From the NCBI GenBank assembly GCA_958510875.1, contig OY294068.1:174933411-174997410 (forward strand): 64,000 nucleotides of DNA, in the 5' to 3' direction. Position 1 is the stretch's first letter; each line of letters begins with the position of its first letter. This DNA is from Endomychus coccineus (lineage: Eukaryota; Arthropoda; Insecta; Coleoptera; Endomychidae). The translations under genes and the position numbers were made by a program. The notes under the pieces are model-generated. The model searched no databases and was not told the origin of the DNA. It saw only the letters and a program-made list of their open reading frames with translations. Of this stretch, positions 26,501 through 32,500 are shown one piece after another.

Positions 26501-29500
26501 CAGACCGAGAGCCATCCAGTACCTCCTTGAGTGCTTGGAGCCCGGTGGTCGATAAAATTCCGATCGTTGAATCGGGGCCAGGGCCGCTCAAGCAACCCCG
26601 TTTGACCATTTCATCGGCCACTTCGTTTCCCTTCACGCCAGAGTTAGCTGGAGTTTGTTCCTTCTGGCTAATTCAACCAGTTTTCCTGCACTCCAAGACA
26701 AGCTTAGAAGCCACTCATGGACGCGAAGTGCGCCCAGGGCCGCTCGGCTGTCAGTGCAGAGATAAATCCGCCTACCTCGGTAGTGTAATTACTCCAAGAA
26801 GTATTCTCACCTTCGGCGATACTTCAGACCTGCTGGACTGAGTCTTGTTTGAAAGGGCGGTCTAAGTGCTCTGGACTTGACCACACCCGCTTTGATTGAT
26901 TGAGACATATACTATATTAATTTCTATCTAGTACTTGTTTAATTATTGACTTTTGCATAAATATATATCTATGTGGAAAATTGAAAATATAATAGAATAG
27001 ATTGCATCATCCCACATATAATTCATTGTTTTATAAATCGTATAGCCTTAAAAACGATCGTTAAATAGTGGAAGTTTATTCGACCATTTTAACATTTCGA
27101 ACTGATTTGTAATTTTCTCGTTTGCAGCTGTATGTACTCAGAGCTGCTTCAACGGTGGAGTATGCAAACGCCCTGGTGTTTGCTCGTGCCCTCATGGTTA
27201 CACAGGAAGAAGTTGCGAACGGGATTTGGATGAATGCTCCACTAACACTCATCGCTGCACCCACGCTTCAGAGTGTGTAAATATGATTGGTTGGTACTAC
27301 TGCAAGTGCAAAAAGGGTTATCAGGGTCCTGGTTATGACAATAATTTAGGAACTTTATGTAAAGGTGTGTTTGTAGTCTGCTTTGTGTTGTTCTCAAGAT
27401 AACAATCATGTGGTGGGTTAAATAGCTTATTCTGAACAACGAATATCAAACGTTCTGCTTCTTTCAACGGGAAATATTATTTCCAATCATACTTACCCTT
27501 CTAGTGTTATTAGATAAAATCAACTCATAAGCAGTTTCTAGCGTTATTCTAGAAATATTTAAGAGGTGAAGTTGATCCTCATCGCCAAGTTGTGATTAAA
27601 TCGTTAACTTCATTTTCTTCCGCTGAATGATGACAACCACACGTGAAACGTGCATCTTTCATCACCAGGCAACGTAAGAGTGTATTTTTGATCAATTTAC
27701 TTCAAATAAACGCTACATATTATGTATCAAATAATAAGAAACATCATCTTCACCTAACCATAGTGGGTATTGCAATCTCTTATAAAATTATATAAAATAC
27801 AAATTTATATCAGTGCAATATTCCTCTTATCAAAATCAACAATCCAAATAACTAATAAGTCAATTCGACAAACTCCTAAGGAATAACATTAGATTAAAAA
27901 CTGTCATCGGAATCAAATATTCTAGGAATCTATGTTTTCTTCTTAGAAGAATTCGATTAATTTTGTAAAATGTTTTGATATTGCATGTTTCAATCCCAGC
28001 TTAAACTCGGTTATAAAACAAAAAAATGTATTTATAGTATCTACCTGCCACCAGACTTTGGAGCTGGAAAAAAGAGATGATATTACATTTGAAGCTCTTT
28101 GTGGTGAATAGCTGTTCGAATATTAATCTTAGCCATACTTGAAAAATCTTGGCAAGCTTTTCACGACCATGTTGCCAAATAACAAAAGTGTCGTGGACAT
28201 ATCTAAATCAACATTTCGGCTTGAGAACAGATGAGTCAATGGCATCTTGTTCAAAAGTTTCCATGAAAATATTAGCTATGATCGGAGAAAGTGGGGAACC
28301 CATGGCAGCTCCCGAGGACTGCTCGTAAAACTTGCCATCGTACAGAAAATATGTGGAGGATAGACAAAGATCAATTAACGGTAGCAAGTTCATTGTTATT
28401 TGGCAACATGGTCGCGAAAAGCTTGTTCCCTTCCTCAATCATTTAAATTCATTACATCCCAATATCCTTTTCACCATGGAAGTCGAATCGCAAGGTTCAC
28501 TCCCGTTCCTAGATGTATTAGTTAGTCGAAAAACTGACGGTACTTCAGGACATTCTGTGTATCGAAAGCCCACTCATACGGATAAATACCTCAATGGTCT
28601 CTCAATCTGTCACAAACTCCTTGCTCCACAGAGCTGTCAATTTATCTCAACCTCAATCCTTAAAATCAGAATTAAAACATCTTTCATCTACCTTATTATC
28701 AAACAATTTTTCCCATTACAACATTCAAAAAACCATGAAGAAATACACTTCGCCTGAAATTTCAATTCGACCTGAGCCACAAACCCCCCCGCCTGTTTTA
28801 TCCACTGCCTATCTTCCATATATTGAAAATATAACAGATCGAATTTCCAAAATCCTTAAAAAACATAATATTTCTACCCGGATTTCCACACTTCCAAAAT
28901 TATATCAGTTTTACAAACCTATCAAAGATCCCCTTCCTCCTCTTCACTTAGAAGGTGTTTATAGCATTCCCTGTTCTTGCGGTAAAGTCTACATTGGTGA
29001 AACAGGTCGTACAATAGCTACTAGTGTGAAAGAACATGAGCGCTGTACAAGGCTTCGTGACACCAGTAGATCTGCACTTGCAGAACACAAGTTTGACACT
29101 AATCATCAAATCCTTTTCGAAAATACTACAATCCTAGCCCGAGCCCCAAACTTTTATCAGCGAAAAATCCTTGAAGCTATAGAAATCCTAAAACATCCAA
29201 ATAACCTGAACCGTGACTCAGGATATTACCTTCCCAATATTTGGAAACCCATCCTCGAAAATTCAACTTCGCACATGATCACACAACGGCAGGGTCAGGT
29301 GCCGGAATGGAGTTAATCACCGGAATAAAGGCAGTGAACAGTGTAGCGTGAAGGAGTTTTCCTACAATAAATACGACTACAGAAACCAGTAGAACCAGTT
29401 TCAGTTCAAGCCCCAAGCCTGCCCTGAAGATGCCACCTGTAATAGTTGGTGAAACGTCGGCATCAAGTCGAGCTAATGTGACTCAGAATCCATCCGGAAG

Positions 29501-32500
29501 CCAAGATTTTTCAAGATTAGCTATCCGCGGAAGTCTACTATACAAGACTTAGCCATACTTGTTTGTCGCTTATGAAATTACTTTATTCTTGTGTTTCCAT
29601 TTTCTATGCAGAAATTAACACATTTTTTTTCTAATTTAATCGAAAAAATATCATACTCTCTGAAACTAAAAGGATCTTCAAAATTAGGAAAATTTTTAAG
29701 CTGATTGTTTCAATATTATCATAACGATTCTTACATTATTCATTTCTGGCGATGCTATTCATTTGTTTATACCTTCTCTTGGGAAATTGTAATGTAGAGC
29801 TACTTGGGACTTATATTTTCCATTGAAACTAATGGACAAGGTATTAAAGGGAAGCAGAGAAACAATAAAACGTGCATGTCAATTTAACCAGGCAACTTGC
29901 AACTACTAATGCTGCTTCAATTGAATTACAGATATTGATGAATGTAGTCAAGAATTACATTCCTGTCATCCCGCTGCAAGATGCGTGAATACCAACGGGA
30001 GTTTCGAATGTGAATGTGCAGCTAGAAATCCCAACTGTCGACTAAGCTGTATGTTTGAGCAATCTGAAGTAGCAGATGGGCTAACCGTGTCGGCATCGGA
30101 GGACAACTGTACCAAATGTACCTGCAATCGTGGAGTAATATCTTGTGAAAAAGTTCAATGTAATTGTTCCGTGTCTGGTACTGATTTAAACCCTTGTTGT
30201 CCGCAATGTGACTCGCGGCAATCCTGCAAACACCAGGAAATCAGAGACGTTCTTCTAGCGCATGGTGAAAAGTGGTCGTATCAGTGTCAGACCTGTGAAT
30301 GTTTGTTCGGAGAGATAGATTGCTGGGATTTGCAATGTCCACCATTACTCTGCATCAATCCGATTACACGTCCAACAGATTGCTGTCCCCGTTGCCAAGA
30401 GGATCAGTGCATGTGGAACGGTACCGATTCTGGTCGTGATTGTAATTTTAATAATCAAAGATACCATTCAGGAGCTCAAATCGTCAACCCCGATGACCCT
30501 TGTAGGACGTGTAAATGTAAGGTAAGTTATAAATTGAAAATCTTCATGTTCTTCCGTTTTTATATAATTGATTGTGTAATGGTCTGAATGCCTCGTAACT
30601 AATCAAGAGAAAGGTATGGTGTCATTATGTAATGAGTCGCTTGATGCATAATTTGAAGCATTAGTTGCGCAGGTATAGCCTTACATGTTGCCCATAATCA
30701 TCACCATAACATACATATGATCATTTTTCTTACCATTTAAATCTGTATCATCACTTCCTTATACAAGGTTGAAAATTTAAAAATCATTTTTTCATTTTAA
30801 CCCTAGCTAAAAGAGATTCACATCGTATTTACCCTGCCATAAAATGTTGATCATGGAATGCTTATATGGATCTCTAATTGAACAAGGAACATTTTTCACT
30901 TTTCCGCTAAATTACTCGCTCATAGGTAACCTTATTAAACCCTCGGAATAAGAACACTTGTTGTTATTAAACCTACCGACTGGAATAAGTCGCCATAAAA
31001 TTTTTGAGTAGAAGATGAAGGACAAACTGAAAGTGTGAATATCTTTTTCTCAAGAGTTTGGGGGTTATAGGCATCAGGAAAGACTTCAGTAGTAAAAGAG
31101 TTCCACGACTTCGCCATCCGATAGAAAAATAAAGTCTTGTAGGAAAAAGTCCGGTAGGTCTCGAGCTTGATAATGAAGGGGTGACCAGCTTGAGCTCTTC
31201 TAGTCTACCTACTTGGAATTGCTTGTGGTGGTATAACAGACGAGATTTTCGATGAGTCCAGATCATGGAAATAACGCTAAAAAAGGGGACAGATGTCCCA
31301 CCTTTCTACGTTCTAAAGAGGTAAGTGTGACGTCACCAACCTCGTCTGAATATATTCTAAGAGTTCAGTATATGTTGGGAGCATGTGAACAGTACTCTAG
31401 AACAGGTCGAATCTGTGCTGTCATGAGGAGCTGCTTGAGTGTAAAGTAGCTCTTGGCAAGGAATAGAAAACCAAGCTTCTGTGAAGTAGTTCTCGCAATG
31501 AATTTCACATGATCGTCCCACGAGAGGGTGCTGTCGTTGGTAATACCGAGCATGGCTATTGAGAACATTTTAGGAATAGTTGTGAATATCAGATCCCCTT
31601 TTCAAAATTCTAACCAGATCTTCATTTATTTATCGACCTGCCTCTGTATCACACGGCTTCATTGGATGATCTAGAGGAGAAAACGATATGAATCCGTAAA
31701 GCTGTGGACAGGACAGGGAGTGCCAAGACATGTTTGTGGAATATCAGTGTTGATAGTCCGTCAACCATCACATGGAGTGATCTAGCTTTGGTTTTATATG
31801 GCGCTGTTGTTTGGTCACATTCTCCGTAACTTTATCAATATCAAATTACTAATTATTCTAATGTCTTCGTCATCTGTACTAATCGAAATGTGTGATTTTT
31901 TTCCATTATTTATCATGTCAATCAATTCAATCATAAACTGAAATATCAGCTGGATGAGAAGTGACTTTGTTCCATGAGAAAACATATTTTATTCCGGCGT
32001 ATTTATTTCCTAGCGTGTTTCCCAACGAAGAGACTAAGACCTTCTTTAACGAATCAATCGAATAGTGGTATATTCTAAAGTTTCACTAAAATAACCAGGC
32101 ACCCAGCGTGCTCCTGAAGAGTGAATTTTTCTTAGATTCCATACCACCATCAAAGCATCTGAATAATTGTAACCTGCTGCTACATAGTTACTATATATCC
32201 ATCATTTACGTATACCAATAGGTTCTCTCGTCACCAAGGGGTGCCAAAAGTGCCAGTGAGATGAAATCCTGGTTAGTCTTGGATACTGTTGGTGGTGTTG
32301 GAACCCATTCCTGAAGATGTCAAAATTAGCTAGCCCAACCATGATCACATTTTGGCAGTCATTATTTGAACTCACGATTCGAATAACCTTGTATAAGGAT
32401 GGTGCATGGCTGGCAGCTGCGTGTCCCATATAGCTGGCTAAGCTTAGGCAATACTAACAATTAACACTAAATTCCCTTCCAGGTGCCGTTCTGCGCCGAA

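Larger units (their letters stand above)
28142..29547 (+). mobile_element. Penelope-like element insertion with inverted 5' part and 14-bp target duplication
   Basis: The direct repeat CTTAGCCATACTTG is at 28128-28141 and 29548-29561. Inside, 28142 to about 28390 is in minus orientation and the rest in plus orientation. The two halves share the RT sequence around TTGTTATTTGGCAACATGG, read outward at 28190 and inward at 28393, so the element broke and inverted at one place. It holds a partial RT and a GIY-YIG endonuclease, and ends with a decayed hammerhead motif. Confidence 0.85.
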
